Below, piece after piece: positions 1 through 12,321 of a DNA stretch of 64,000 nt (its first letter is position 1; each line of letters begins with the position of its first letter). The position numbers and the translations under genes are program-made. Origin of the DNA: Terfezia claveryi. Lineage: Eukaryota > Ascomycota > Pezizomycetes > Pezizales > Pezizaceae. The notes under the pieces are model-generated. The model was not told the origin of the DNA, made no database searches, and saw only the letters and a program-made list of their open reading frames with translations. Where the stretch lies: contig WHUX01000004.1 of assembly GCA_015179025.1 (NCBI GenBank), positions 744,001-808,000 of the forward strand, in the 5' to 3' direction.

Positions 1-1067
1 TAGCCTAATCGTTCTACGATATCGTTTTGAGGCCTCAGGCCTCGAAAGGAATGAAGTTGGGACAACCTGTGGGCGCCATTCGGCTGGCTTGTAACGTTGG
101 CTGGCTGGAGTTCGACATTTTCAACAGCCTCACGTCGTGGGGTAAGTTTCAAATGGAAAAAAAGGAAAAATAGGATTTCGAAAAGGTGAGAGACGGCCAT
201 GGACACCCACCCTGACTGTTTTGTCCTGCCTGACGGATTGGTTCCTGGTAGTTACTTTTCTGGAGGAAGCTGCTCCATGTTCCGGCTGCTGGGAAATTCT
301 TACTGATCTGTGTGGTATCAGAGCCGGATACTTACTGGTAGATGGCTATAGCGTCCAACCCCGGACCCTGGCTAACCGTCTAGTATTTTTTTGCCTTTCC
401 AGACCCAATAATATCATCACAACCCCATGCGGACGCAAGAAATGCTATGGGGCTGTACCTGTGAGTTGATCTTATCCCGAGCATTGCCCTTGCCTAGCAT
501 ATACCCGAATTCTTTCTTTGCCGTGTCGTAGGTATTTCGGGCGCTCCCGAGGAGTGAGGACTGGGGAGGGGATGAGAGGGTGGGGGGGTAGACATTCAAC
601 AGATTTTCGAAACAGGTTTGGATGATTCATACTAGGTGCAGAAATCGAAGCGCAGGGTCACTCAGCAAAACGCAATGCGTTGCAAGCATCACACTTGCAG
701 CTGGATCTCGTAGGGCTGCTGCGATGCTAACGTTAACGGCAGGGTATGGAGGGGCATCTCGAAGGATGGTGTAGGTTTGGGGCAGATTGTATATGCAAAT
801 GGAAACACTATCATCCAAACATATAAGAATTGTCTGAACCCGTCTCGGAAAAAACATTCTCCTCCACCATCATCAGCAACATCAACAACATTTCCACCCG
901 TTCCTTCGACCTTATATATATCCCCTTCCACCAACATTCTAGCGGAACATACTTCATACTCAGCAATTCCTAGTGTCCATTGGCTTCGTGTTATTAGACA
1001 AACAAAACTCTCATTTACAGTACAACAATCTTTCGAGTTACCACACAACTCAATACCCGTTATCAAA
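1..1067. other. Intergenic / 5' flank
   Basis: No convincing gene. The open frames here are short, lack recognisable domains and overlap on both strands. One detail stands out: the 13-mer TGGTATCAGAGCC at 313-325 matches the classical primer-binding site complementary to the 3' end of initiator-Met tRNA, so a very decayed LTR element may lie here. No LTR pair or gag was found around it. The stretch just upstream of 1068 is the likely promoter and leader of the small gene that follows. Confidence 0.5.
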
Positions 1068-1361
1068 ATGTGCATCCGCATCACTGAGCGTTACGCAGTC
1101 TGCCAGTGCGTTTACTATGTACATGGTATCGATCAATGTAGTGCAGCTGGACGCGCTGGACACTCAATTCAAGAGCGCACCGTTCTGGTCGGTTACGCCT
1201 GTGCGGCTCACACCGGACGCGCGATGGCCTCCAATGCCCCTCAGACAGTCAATTATCAACCAGCACAATACACAGGTGGAAGATTGGGTGTTCTCCCAGA
1301 CTATCCAGGCACCGGGAGCTCTAGGGGCTCATCCCAAGGTCCGCAGCAGTACCGCTATTAA
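1068..1361 (+). CDS. Small Cys-rich fungal protein of unknown function (97 aa)
   Basis: The ATG at 1068 sits in a good fungal start context (ATCAAAATG) and opens a 97-residue frame ending at 1361. The N-terminal half holds five cysteines (residues about 2, 12, 14, 23 and 45) in the pattern MCIRITERYAVCQCVYY... followed by an HG.D.C motif. I recognise this as the style of a widespread family of short uncharacterised Pezizomycotina proteins that begin MCIRI. The C-terminal third is Gly/Ser/Gln-rich and probably disordered. There is no signal peptide or membrane segment. A longer reading of the same frame starts at 777, but its extra N-terminus is low complexity and looks like untranslated leader. 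The spaced cysteines could bind a metal, but function is unknown. Confidence 0.6.
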   Translation: MCIRITERYAVCQCVYYVHGIDQCSAAGRAGHSIQERTVLVGYACAAHTGRAMASNAPQTVNYQPAQYTGGRLGVLPDYPGTGSSRGSSQGPQQYRY

Positions 1362-4300
1362 AAATAGCTGAGATTGATGATGGGGCGTCCCTCTATCCAG
1401 AGGGTTTTCATATTCGACAAACGATATAGCAGGGCATTTGACGATACGCAGTGGGAAATGATATGGCTTACAACCTACTGCTGCCGTTGGCTGATGATCA
1501 CCGCGGGCGTATGACACGACCAACGGCAGCGGCGCCCCTTATATCCTTTGCGCATAATTCTTCACTTCATTTCTTTTGATACCACAATATTCCCCGCTCA
1601 TAATTCGCATATTTCTAGCATTTCACGGCGTTCGGTGGTTTATCATGGGAGCATAGATATACTACAGCATAGAATTCGCATTTGGATTTCTTACTATATT
1701 TCCTAGATCTTTCTTTCTTTCGTTTTGCATCTGACATTGTCACGTTGTCCCTGAGGGTTAGATGTGACAATGTCCCCATTGCATGTACGAAACTCGGGCA
1801 CACCCGGTTTTCCGTACCATTTCCTTGTCTTATAGTAATCTTCCGTCATTTGTAGAGTCTAAATTTCATTTGATATTGATTTCTTGTCAATTGAATATTT
1901 CACATATCTTTTGCTTTATACTTTAGCATTTTCAGCGTTTCCATTAAGGCAGTATCATGTACCATTCATCTCAGCATTGACCCAATATATCCTTTTTCAA
2001 ACCAATTTGTCCTTTAATTACCACTAACGTGCATTGAAATTGACGCATCGCATATCTCACCTGAGATGGGACATGGCAGAATGGAATGCCCCCTCGGAAA
2101 GTAGGATCCTCCTCTGATTCCCATTATTGAGTTATGGTTTCCCTTGACGGTTCATTGCCGCCGTGGTCCCATTTCCTAGTCTACTATCGTGACTTTTTCT
2201 TAATATTCTAGTTTCTGCCCCAATTTTTTATGCGCTTTTCAAGTTCTCGTTTCACTGTTAATTTTAGATCTCCTTCATTTGTTTGTATAGCTTGTATCAG
2301 CTTGTTTTTTCTACTCCTGGTACTGGTACCCGGTGGTAATACCTAGTGAGGGAAGCGAGGACCCTACCCTGTGGAATATAGAAGGAACGAAGTGGTCCTG
2401 GACCTTCTCTGCATACTAATATTAGATATCTAGCATTCCTCTGCCTTTTGTGTATTATGTTATATAGTTCCAGCGTATATGTCGATAATATGGAAGAAGT
2501 CAGTAGCGGCGAATAAATTCATCATTGGCAACCTAGTTTCGTGACCTAATGCCAAGTTTGGATAGAATGCAACATTTCGAACGTTTCATGTTCGTTATAA
2601 TCATTCTATTGGTATGTATGTAAGTACGTAGCCCGCACTATACCACCGCCGCTTGATAGTGATGAGCATATCGATTTTCATTGGTGAAATCCAGAAGAAC
2701 GCTGAACCTCGACCATTTTCAGGGGCTTACTGGTAGAGAATAAGCCGTTTTCCCAACGGATATACAGCTTCAAGCACCTAAGTCACCTCGACCCATGATT
2801 GGAGTACCTAAGGAAAATGGTAGCAGTTACATCAATATTGATATCAAAGAAGATGGATATCACAGAGGGATCCGGATGATACCGAGACAGACTCGAGGAG
2901 CCCATACAGACTTTATTTGTACACAATGGCATAGGTAAGCTAGCGTAAGTTTTACCGGAATTATATTACCTTGTTTGCAGCTCTGCTATATCGGTGTCCC
3001 ATATGCACAGCACTCATCTTAAGAACAAGAACTGTAAATTGGAGTACTTTATGCAAGGTAAATCGGCGCTACCACTACTGTGGTTTTCCCAATTTTAGGA
3101 CTCGGGCGAGCCCGGGTATCTTAGTCATGTACATATGTGCGTGGGCAACAGTATCCGTGCATCCCCGGGACCCTTGCATAATATATCTTCTAGGTGTGAG
3201 ACGACATTTGTTTTGGGTTGCATAGGGCTGCATACATATATAATGCGTGGGGGAAAGTAACTGCGAACCCCCCTGCATAATCTGAGCGTGAGACATACAG
3301 CTGTGGTAAGAAATGACCAGCCAATCGCTGCATAAAAAGGAGGGTCGCGAATACTTTCCCAAGCTGTATATTTGCAGGCGCTTTTACCCCTCAAGAACCG
3401 GATGGGAGATGCCTATTGTATCAAAGACGCTACATACTTTGTATATGGATGGCCAAGGATGCATAGAGCAAAATTTCTCGGGGCGGCGCTTGGTACATGG
3501 GCGAGTCATCGTATATTAATTTATCAATCCCTGGTTTAAAGATTCAGGAATTTCTAGGTGGTGGCCACCTGAAAGTGAATTGAGCGGATCCAGGGTTACA
3601 GTATACAATACCGCACTTTTTTATTTATAAAAAAAGTTGTGATCAAGTGTCCACACACTGGTAGAATGCGACCAGGTTGGACTTTGCTGCAGTGTGGCCC
3701 GTGCTTCCGCATCCCAAGCTACCGGTAATGTCATGGGAGCTGGATGTGATGACGACATCCATATATGAATCGCGAATAATATGATATGCTGCCTGCCTGG
3801 GTGAACCAATTAACATTAATATTGTTGGAGTCAAATTCGGGCATCGACAGTAGACTTGTAGGGACTCATGGTCTAGGACTTCACTCTGGAGTGAGGTTGT
3901 TCACGGGTCGGAGCTTGAGTTCCCCGGAAATACAAGTATAGGCCGAACTCAAACTGCCTTTTTTAGCATCCGTACACTTCGCAATGGGGAAGCGGGGCAG
4001 TAGAAGATAGGGATGTCTATTCCAAGTTTAGAAGAATAATCAAGTGCTCGTTACTACTGTCAGTTGCAATCCTGCAGGCCTCCGGGGTGGGCCCCATATG
4101 CCAAAATTCTGTCATACATGATGTAGCTTTCAGGACCCTCGATTGCACCGTGCATACCAAGACCAAGAAGTCAATTTTCTTTGTCTAATTTGGCTTAAGC
4201 GCTTAATTGTTCTGAATTCAGAAATGCGCAATGCTTCTGGAAAATCGATCCCTGCGCTTATTTAAATATAGTGGAGCCTGCTTCACTTGTGTATGTTCAA

Positions 4301-5107
4301 CTTGTGATGCATTGATTATAAGAGGAAGCTGCTATAGCCAATGCATGTAATCAATATATATGCCAATATCTATATTATGCATCCTGTATAACCGTACGGA
4401 GTACCCGGATGTGATCGGGTAGCCGTACGTAAAAGATCTATATTTGGCGTCGCTGATGTCTTGCAATTGTCTGAATGAATACCTGGACCACTGTATGTAG
4501 AGTACTATTCTACAAACTATCAACTGGTAGTCCACTAACTTGGAAGCCATTGGCTACTAGTCTGGTTCACATATTGGCTACGGCCGTTTGTTTATCCCAA
4601 TGATTCATACAATTAGAGTCTTTGGTCACGTGAATTCCTCATCGTGAAACTCCTGCGTAGTCTGGTTGTTGTGCCAACCAAACTAATCTTAACGCCGCCC
4701 CCAGAAAAGCCCCACCTACCTACCAAGTTGCATATATTTACCTTTTTTGGCATCCGATGAAGTAACCACGAAAGGCTGCGGTACTACCTAGTCTGGTTGG
4801 CACAACACCCTCCTTTGAGGTCCTATATAGTACCTACCTCTTAGTCATCTTTGAGTTAGTCAGCAAGGACCAATCCGGTTAGAGTGGTGACTGGACCGAG
4901 GTAGTCTCATGGACCGAGGTACAAATCACGGTCCATCCTGTTATTAACCAACTGTTGGAATCAACCTGGTAGCACGACCCCTCCCGTGGAGCCTGGATAA
5001 AAGGAACGGTAATCCAACTACTAGATTTCAATTCATCAAACACAGCAGACCAGGCCTATTGTGTTGTTGAATACGAACATACATATATAAATCATAACAC
5101 CTCGACA
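1362..5107. other. Gene-free, AT-rich stretch
   Basis: No supported gene in about 3.7 kb; frames are short and shift constantly. Near 4657-4810 there are copies of the motif TAGTCTGGTTGGCACAAC. One arrangement around 4657-4685 can fold back on itself (TAGTCTGGTTG...CAACCAAACTA), and a second copy lies at 4790-4807. The same motif recurs at 41269-41286, with related sequence near 23560, so it is probably the end of a small dispersed TIR element. The last 120 bp before 5108 serve as promoter and leader of the GST-like gene, with an AT-rich GATAAAAGG near 4995. Confidence 0.5.
4657..4807. repeat. Possible small TIR element (TAGTCTGGTTGGCACAAC ends)
   Basis: The left end carries an imperfect hairpin (TAGTCTGGTTG facing CAACCAAACTA) and the right end a copy TAGTCTGGTTGGCACAAC. 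The same 18-mer appears again at 41269-41286. The recurrence and palindromic character suggest a MITE-like repeat, but internal structure and target duplication could not be settled by eye. Confidence 0.3.
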
Positions 5108-5967
5108 ATGTCCGGCCGCAAGCACCAAATTACTCTCTATTTCGATTTGGTCTCATCCTTTTCCTTCCTCTGTTTCGCTACCCTGCTCACTCATCCATTA
5201 TTCACACAAAAAAATGTGGTAGTCACCTTCATTCCCGTCTCGATCGGGGTCGTCATCAGGCAATCCGGTAACTCACCACCGATCGTCCCAGGCAGAAAAA
5301 GTGCGAAGCAGGACTATCTCGTCAGGGATTTCGCTCGGAGGGCGAGGGTGTTGGGTGTGCCTGTTCTGAAGGGGTTACCAAAGGGATTTCCGGGGGGATT
5401 TGATAGTAAGCCGGTATGACTGGTCGTTGGGGAATCTACGGTATGACCGTGGAGACTAATGAAAGGGGAGTGTAGCTATTGCGAATACTTTTAGTTTTGC
5501 AACGGGAATTCGGTGAAGAGGTATATGTGAGGGCGATTGAGAAGTTCTACAAGGCTCTCTGGCAGGATGGAGTTGATTTTACTGCTCCGACGATATCAAA
5601 GACATTGCTTTCATCGCTCAATATACCTGGGAATCTAGATGTGGATAGTATCATAGAAAAAGCAGAAAGTGAGGAAATTACGGAATTATTGATAAGAAAT
5701 ACACAAGAGGTTTTAGACCAGGGAGGGTTTGGATTGCCGTGGATAAAAGGTTCGTTTCATTGCCCCATTCTATAAGCGTTCTTCATTTTTTTCTATGATC
5801 ACCGGATAGATTAGCTCATCCACTGACTTATAATAGCGGTGAATACAAAGGGCGAGACAGATACGTGGTGGGGAGTTGATCAGCTGACCCAAGTTGCGGG
5901 TTTTTTGGAGTTGGATTGGCCGGAAGGGGCAATTGAGAAGGATCCAAGAATTAGGCATATGTTATAG
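5108..5967 (+). CDS. Kappa-class glutathione S-transferase / DsbA-like thioredoxin-fold protein
   Basis: Three exons, 5108-5413, 5476-5749 and 5837-5967, join in frame to 236 aa, close to the usual length of about 220. Intron 1 (62 bp) has GTATGA, an ACTAATG branch site and TAG. Intron 2 (87 bp) ends TAATAG. The N-terminus ITLYFDLVSSFSFL matches the first strand and catalytic-Ser loop of the kappa GST / 2-hydroxychromene-2-carboxylate isomerase family, where SP[FW]SY is usual; here the Pro is Ser. Later family marks are the ..GNSPPI.. loop, the central helical part with FYKALWQDG, and a C-terminal FGLPW...GETDTWWGVDQL segment, which is conserved in the family next to the glutathione site. Kappa enzymes act in mitochondria or peroxisomes on glutathione conjugates or peroxides; the specific substrate here is unknown. 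The gene stands alone, in a transposon-littered region. Confidence 0.8.
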
Positions 5968-6410
5968 ATACTATTCATTCCTGGCACAGACCTGGACTAG
6001 AATGATAGAATTTTAGGATTATGAATACACCCTTCAAGATCCCAAAACAGGGCTCTTGTAGGAGAAATGTCCCGGTTGAAGAATATGGAGGGTTTCCTGT
6101 TAGAATAATGCTCATTCACCCTATATACGTTCGTTGTTTTGGATATACTAGCATGTATATTGTCTTCGCAGTTTGCTCGCAATTACCCCTGTATGTTCAC
6201 ATTTATGTCTTCAGGTGTTAAGCTCGTTCTCTGCCTACACTCATGTATTTAATTAAAGCCCTCGCTTTCCCTATACCTATAGAGATATCAATACAATCAA
6301 CTCACACTCGGAATATCCTCGCTCTACTGCTTGCTGCCACGATAACACTGCTTCACATAGTTCTGCTCACCCTATTCACCTTGTTCTATCTAACCTGGGC
6401 ACCTCGCACA
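5968..6410. other. Intergenic, ending in a probable Copia LTR remnant
   Basis: No gene. The sequence immediately before the primer-binding-like site at 6411 should be the 3' end of the LTR belonging to the Copia relic that follows. The upstream LTR boundary could not be fixed, because no second LTR copy was found in the window. Confidence 0.35.
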
Positions 6411-6533
6411 GGTTATGAGCCCGGGCTGACCGTCGCTCTGAGCTTTTATTCCCCCACCACTATAGTGTCGCAACATCGTCAGCCCCCATATTCCGACCTC
6501 CACTCGCTCATACCCGCATAGCACACTAGTATC

Positions 6534-7263
6534 ATGTCGTTGTCGTCAACTTTAGTTTCATCTGCACATGTCCTTCCTTCCGTCCCACTAAAAGACCTAG
6601 AGAAGTTGACCAGCCAATCCAACTTTCTAAGATGGAGGTCAACCATCCAAAAGGTTCTCAAGTACTGTACCAGAAGGTTCTGGAGATAACCAAAAATAAG
6701 CAGGAAACCCCAACGACCGATGCCACCGCAGCGGATACCTTTGAAATGAAGAATCTACAAGCTCTGCTCACAATGCAAGCTACGATCTCCCTAGATCAAT
6801 AGTACCTTATCAGTGAGTGCGAGACGGCACATCAGGCATGGACGAATCTGCACGATGCCTTTGATCGCCAGACAATGACATTGTTGACAATCTGAATACT
6901 AAGAGCAACCTCACATATGCCGATGCCACTGCTCAGCTTCTTTCTATGCGCTCTTCAAATGTTGATACAGCCAAAGCCCTCAACGCTATTCAGAAGCGAA
7001 ACAAAGGCAAATCAACCAATACCTTCTCAGGCAAATCGACCAATACCTCCTTTGTTCGCAAGCCAAATCCACCAGGGCAAGGCAGGGCCGCACCTCCCAA
7101 CAAGGGCGAATGCTCATGGTGCAAGAAGAACGGTCACAACTACACAAGGCATATTCATTCCCAGTGCAACCGCCTGAAGGAGCAAGGTTTGCAGCACCCT
7201 GATTCGAGTTCTTATTTTTATGCTCCTTCAGGCGGTTGCACTGGGAATGAATATCAGTTGTGA
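6534..7263 (+). pseudogene. Copia-type gag pseudogene
   Basis: The ATG at 6534 starts MSLSSTLVSSAHVL...DLEKLTSQSNFLRWRSTIQ, the conserved opening of Copia Gag (L..L.G.SNF..W...I). The frame breaks after about 50 codons and continues in other frames with in-frame stops near 6801 and 6892. A clean stretch from 6946 to 7263 gives a basic, Asn/Lys/Pro-rich linker and the knuckle CSWCKKNGHNYTRHIHSQC, close to the CX2C...H...C pattern. At least two frameshifts and several nonsense codons make it non-functional. A frame on the opposite strand over the same bases exists only because of the inverted duplication. Confidence 0.65.
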
Positions 7264-7290
7264 CCATTCTTCTTACACCATGAGCATTTC
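7110..7290. repeat. Long imperfect inverted repeat inside the gag relic
   Basis: About 75 bp encoding the zinc knuckle (from AATGCTCATGGTGCAAG near 7110 through CGCCTGAAGGAGCA near 7184) recur in reverse complement between about 7224 and 7290. The arms differ by an indel of about ten bases (ACACAAGGC present only in the left arm) and a few substitutions. The spacer is about 40 bp. The result is a cruciform-capable palindrome within otherwise ordinary relic sequence. Confidence 0.75.
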
Positions 7291-7965
7291 CTTCACATAA
7301 TATGCATGGCTGCCATTGAATTAGTCTTTCTTATTTCATATGTGAGACCTACTAACCGTCGCTTGATTGTGATTCGACTTAGAAAGAGTTGAAGGTCGGA
7401 GTCTGAGCCAGATTGGAGGTTTCATATTGTCGGCACTACCTCGGACAAAGAATGGCCTTAAATTTGACAAATAACAGTTTAAAAATGTGCGTAAAGTGTA
7501 TATGTAACCATTTCGATTCTAGGAGATATAGGGACAGTAATTTGGCCTATATAAACGTGGGTATGTAATTTCATATTCTGAATGGCACCTCCAATTGACC
7601 TAACTCGGCACCAAGGTAAGGTTTAGCTCTACATATCATACAAAAAAACAAATATATAAACTCGTTTACTTGCCAACCTAGGTACCCAGGCTATGGAAAC
7701 CCCTCCCCCCTTGGATCTTATTGTGTAACCAACTCGCTGCTTCACTATGTACCAAGTTTCAATCTGTGCACCCTCTCTATAGCTAATTCTATTACATGCC
7801 GTAATGAAATCATGTAATACAATAGCTCGTTTTCTCACTTCACCCTTTGCATCATCCCAAGGATTTGTCCTGAAAATGCTAAAAGGTACTAATCTCTACA
7901 ATTTGCATGGATAATAAAGGGGGACGATTGAGCGAAGGGGGATGGAAAATACTGCTAGGTAGGGC
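7291..7965. other. Intergenic between Copia relic and NACHT-ankyrin gene
   Basis: AT-rich with no supported gene. The final 150 bases lie downstream of the stop codon of the minus-strand NACHT-ankyrin gene and should hold its 3' UTR. Confidence 0.5.
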
Positions 7966-10900
7966 CTAAGGAGACGGTCTAGGAATCTGGAGTATTACCG
8001 CTTCAATCGTACTATACTCTGACTTCGACGTCGGCGAACCTAGCTTTGTCGAGATAAATGACCTAGCGCTTTCGCCACGCATATCTCTAAGATCAGGGTC
8101 GGTGCCGCTATCGACTAGGAGCCTTACTACCTGTGCGTATCTGAGCATCAAGTCTCTGTCGGATACGATGTTCGCCTGTTTGAGAGAGCTCATGGTTCTT
8201 ATGCGTTCATAGCCCACCAGGCCCGAATGTAGTGGCGTTCGGCCCACAGCGTCTTTGATGTTTGGGTTTGCCCTCCTCGCAAGGAGCATTTGCACGATCT
8301 CGGCCTCACCATTTTCTGCCGCCTCATGAAGTGGGGTTTTTCCTGTGTGGCATCGGCAATCCACATTGAGTTTTGGGCCGTTTTCCAGCAACAATTGCAC
8401 TATCCCCTCATTGCCTGCACTGGCAGCAAAGTGTAACAGAGTTCGACGGTTCCGGTCTTGAAAGGTATAATTCACCTCCTTCTCTAACAGCAGTTGCATT
8501 AACTTAACGGCGTTTCCCTTCGAACAAGCCAATGTCTGTAATAGAGCAAATATGGCACCGTCTGGAGCGTTTTCAGGGTCATAGCTGGCGCCTCGTTCTA
8601 GCAGTAACCTGGCTACTTCCATTCCATCCGCCGACTGAGATTCTAGGGCCCTCCTTAGTGGGGTAGCACCGTGACGGTCGGTCAGGTCATAATCGACACG
8701 TTCATCCATGGTCAGCAGTAGGTTAACTATATCAAGCTTGCCGTTCTTCGCTGCTGTGTGAAGTGCAGTAACCCCACTGAACCCTGGGCCCCTAGTGCTA
8801 TCATTCCCACCTTTCTCCCTCTCCAGCAGTACCCTCGCTATGTCAGTTCCCCTCGGGTCGTCACATTCGAGCGCTCTCTGCAGTGGAGTGTAATCTTGCC
8901 AGTCACGAACATTTGGGCTTGCCCCTCTCTCCAGCAGTAGCTTGACTATCTCAAGTTTGCCATTCCCAGCTGCAATGTGAAGTGGGGTGATACGGCTGTA
9001 TTCGAATACTAATTCGCGAACACCACAGGTCGCGCCTTTCTCGAGGAGTAGTTTGATTAACCCCCAGTTCAATTTGAGATGCGATCGTTTCCATGCTTTT
9101 CGTAGTGGGGTGTTGCCCTCGCCGTCCCTAATCTCATAGGAGGCGCCCTTGTCTAGCAGTAGCTTTGCTATCTCGTTTCTGTCATATTCTACCGCTATAT
9201 GAAGTGGGGTCGCGCCTTGCTCATCTTGAAGATCGTAATCAGCGCCGTTATCTAACAGAATTTTTACCAACTCTGTACATCGACTCCATGTTGCCGCATG
9301 CAGTGGAGCTTCCCCAAGAGCCCCGCGAATGGTTTTTAGCTGCGGCCGGTCAACATTTGCGCCTGCGTCAATCAGTAGCCTGGCAAGTTCAATGTGCTTA
9401 TACCTCGTAGCCCAGTAGAGTGCAGAACAGCCATTAGTATTCTCGGTGTGGTTAATGAACCTGAGGCGCCTGCGAGTACGTTTATCAACGAACTGGCTAA
9501 TGATCCAGCTGATACTTGAGAGAAACGTCCGACCATGATGCAATTGGAATAACCTCGCCATAAGGCTAGGTAAGTCGTTCGCTCCACCTGGATTTCTTTC
9601 AGTATATCCTGTCCATCTCAACAGCAGACGTGCTATATCTGTATGCCCAAAGCGCGCTGCTAGTATCAATGCACTCTCACCAAGGCTAGTTTCTATGCTG
9701 ACATCCACTCCAGCCTGGAGCTGAGCCTCTAATATAGCTGGCAGCCCACAGGCTGCCGCCACTAATAGTGGCATAAAATCCCCGGGCTGCCACTTTGAAA
9801 TTCGGAAGTTCCCATCCTCAGGCAGCAGTGTCGACGCCCAAGACAGTGCAAGCCTAGTTTTGCTTGTGTCCTCAAGAAACCGGGTGACCAAAGTTTTCAG
9901 TTCTTCTGTTGAGCCGTGCCGTGCATGCCAATACCAGTATTGGGCTGCGTAACCTAAGAATGGATGTGTTGCCTCGGGGAATTCCCAGCCCCACGGGTAC
10001 GCCTGATCAGGATCCCACTTATCATTTAGCGGAATACTTTGACTTATCAAGTAATTGACGCAAGAAATGGCGAGCTCAGCGTTTGCGTCTGCTGAAAGTA
10101 CATCTGGATTTTTGAGAAAGTACTCCTGAGCTGTGTAGTGTACCAACCGGAGTTGTTTACTTTCCTCTTCATAATTGACTAAGCCCACGCATACCGAAAT
10201 CATCACCTCCTGTGAGGGAAGTGAATCATCACTGGCTGTTTCCTCCCTTGCGCCGACAATAGTAGTACCTCTGGATATTGAATATTGCAACTCCCGTACA
10301 GTCAGAGGCCGTCTGGCATAAGTAACCCAAGTGAGGATCTTTTTGGCCAACTCATATCTGGCTTCCCCTTGGGCTTTCGCCCGCATGATAGCTACATCAT
10401 ATGTCTTATTTATGTCTTTTGGGAGGCTCTGGAGTGCATTGGAGATCTCTTTGGGCGTACTGATCTGTGGGACTACAGATTCCAGGTGGAGACGAGCCAG
10501 GAGAAACCTAGTAATAGGGTCAATAAGGTGTGGTTAGCTAAATCGTATACCTCGATGATTTGTATCTGTTGAATCCTGAATGAATGTCTGCGATTTATGG
10601 GGATTGATGATTCCAGGGGGGGGTAAACATACATTCCATCTGCCTTTTCATTAATCTCTCGTACGATATCAGCGGCGATGCCAGGGTTGCTCTCCTTCAA
10701 AGCTGCTAATGTCGCCCTTTTCCTCATTTCGCTCTCAAGGTAAATCTTGATGTCCCCCTTAGTGGCTTCAACTTGATTATCGACGCTCAACTGTGCGGCG
10801 TCACCATGAAAGAGGTAGATAATCTCCGGAATATCCCTGGTTGTGCAAAAAAGCCTTACAGGAAGCTTTTTAAGCTCTACCAGAAAGCCATCTCTATCCT

Positions 10901-12321
10901 CATTTGAGCATTCATCTATTGCATCAATTACAATGAAGACACTTTTGCCCAAGGTCGGAAGGATTTTGCATAGAATCTTCGAGTATTCTGCCATGGAAGG
11001 TCTCGAACCCTTTGCACTAAATTCGTGATAGAACGCCATGACTGATTTTCGTATCTCATCGGTTTCATGATCCGTGCCCAGGTGACGGAGAAGGCTGCTC
11101 ACTAAGTTGACAGCCGTTTGCTGCTCCTTTTCTTTGAAATTGCAATAGGCGTATAGGACAACGTATTGGTCTTTTGATGTCTCGCGCAGATGATCGATCA
11201 CAATAGAGCTATGGGGTAGTGAATTTTTTGTCAGCTCAGTCGAGGGTATCCAAGATCTTTCTGGAATATCTGTGGAGGGGGACTTGAAGGTGAGAAATTG
11301 TCACAAGACTTCACTTACGCAAGAACTGATTTCCCCGCGCCGGCTAATCAATTCAAACAATTGTCATCAGTACGAGAAACATGAATGGCCTTCAAAGGTG
11401 TGACGCACGACGACCTGTACAGAGCAAGGTGCCCTGAGACGAAGGTCCCTTGACCCACTCTTTGAAAGATGGATTCCTCAATAACCACGTTCCAGTATCC
11501 TCCGTTCTTCTCTGGATAGTGTCCGCATGCTTCGTATAGAACTCTAGTGGTGAGAGCCAATGCAATACATTTTCCCTCTCATTTCTGTCCCAAACCTTTT
11601 TCCCTGTGGAGGATTAACCACTGTGCTGGCTATCAGATGGAGGTTTGGTGATTACCTTCCGGACCGGTAATATTTAAGACATGGATATTGGTGGTGTGAT
11701 TGCTGTTACTGGGGCCCGCCATTGGTGTGTGCACGAGATTTCCTTTGCGTTGGAGCGATCCGTGTGGTAAAGAAAAACTTAAAAGCATTGCGTTAGATAT
11801 CCACAAATTACCACAGCGTTTCAATAAGGGCAGAGCCGAAATACTAACGGTCTATTAAGATTGAAGTTGCTCAAGAGAGCAGTATGGATGCTGGATTTGC
11901 ATCGCTCAATTGCTGCAAGTTTAGATCTAATCTCCTCTTTTTTCATAGGCCATATAATACTTCGGGCGACGGTACTCGCACTACTCCTGACTTTTTTTCT
12001 TGAGGTATCTTTACTGCTATTCTGGGTATTTTCTGTGATTTCTGTGATATCCAGACCAATTATCTCACAGATCAGTCGTTCGATCTCTACCACAGAACTC
12101 GAGAGGAGATTCATTGTTTTTTCTGTCATCGTCGGGCATTTGCGCTCCTGCTCCATGTTCTCTTTCAGCACGTCCAAGACATCTTGTAATTGCTTGAGTT
12201 CTCTTGCCAGGTTTTCGCTTTCTTCGGGTGCCCGTATGACGTCGTTCGCATAACTTAAGATGTTTCCGATGAGGTCAAGAATGGAACAGATACTGCTTGT
12301 GATACCAAGGATTTCCGCCAT
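7966..12321 (-). CDS. NACHT-ankyrin STAND receptor (NLR-like), 1308 aa
   Basis: Six exons (12321-11849, 11777-11656, 11603-11415, 11343-11319, 11208-10633, 10507-7966) join without phase conflict into 1308 aa. Residues 1-160 (MAEILGITSSICSILDLIG...) resemble the helical N-terminal effector-type domain of fungal STAND proteins (HeLo-like/PF17111 class). A short linker follows, then the typical L.WLSPL.F pre-NACHT motif. The Walker A loop CTAGAGKSVLA (about residue 261) is assembled from three exons, one of only 25 bp; Walker B is FIVIDAIDEC (about 360), then a sensor-like RLFCTTRDIPEI. About 13 ankyrin repeats (TPLHIAA..G..EIVKLLLERGA) fill residues about 710-1290. Such proteins act as cytosolic non-self or danger sensors, some of them in heterokaryon incompatibility. 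All key nucleotide-binding residues are intact, so it looks functional. Confidence 0.85.

Larger units (their letters stand above)
6411..7290 (+). mobile_element. Decayed Copia-type LTR retrotransposon fragment (PBS and gag)
   Basis: GGTTATGAGCCCGG at 6411-6424 is complementary to the anticodon-arm region of initiator-Met tRNA, the half-tRNA primer site used by Copia elements. The gag frame begins about 110 bp downstream and ends in a CCHC-like knuckle. No protease, integrase or RT follows, so only the 5' end of the element survives. The far end is an inverted duplication of the knuckle-coding sequence (about 7110-7290). Confidence 0.6.

Noticed and set aside
221..599. Frames at the left edge of the window
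   Set aside because: Short, overlapping on both strands, without motifs.
973..1371. 132-codon frame overlapping the small Cys-rich gene
   Set aside because: Different phase, no family resemblance and no start context; the 1068 ATG frame has the recognisable N-terminus.
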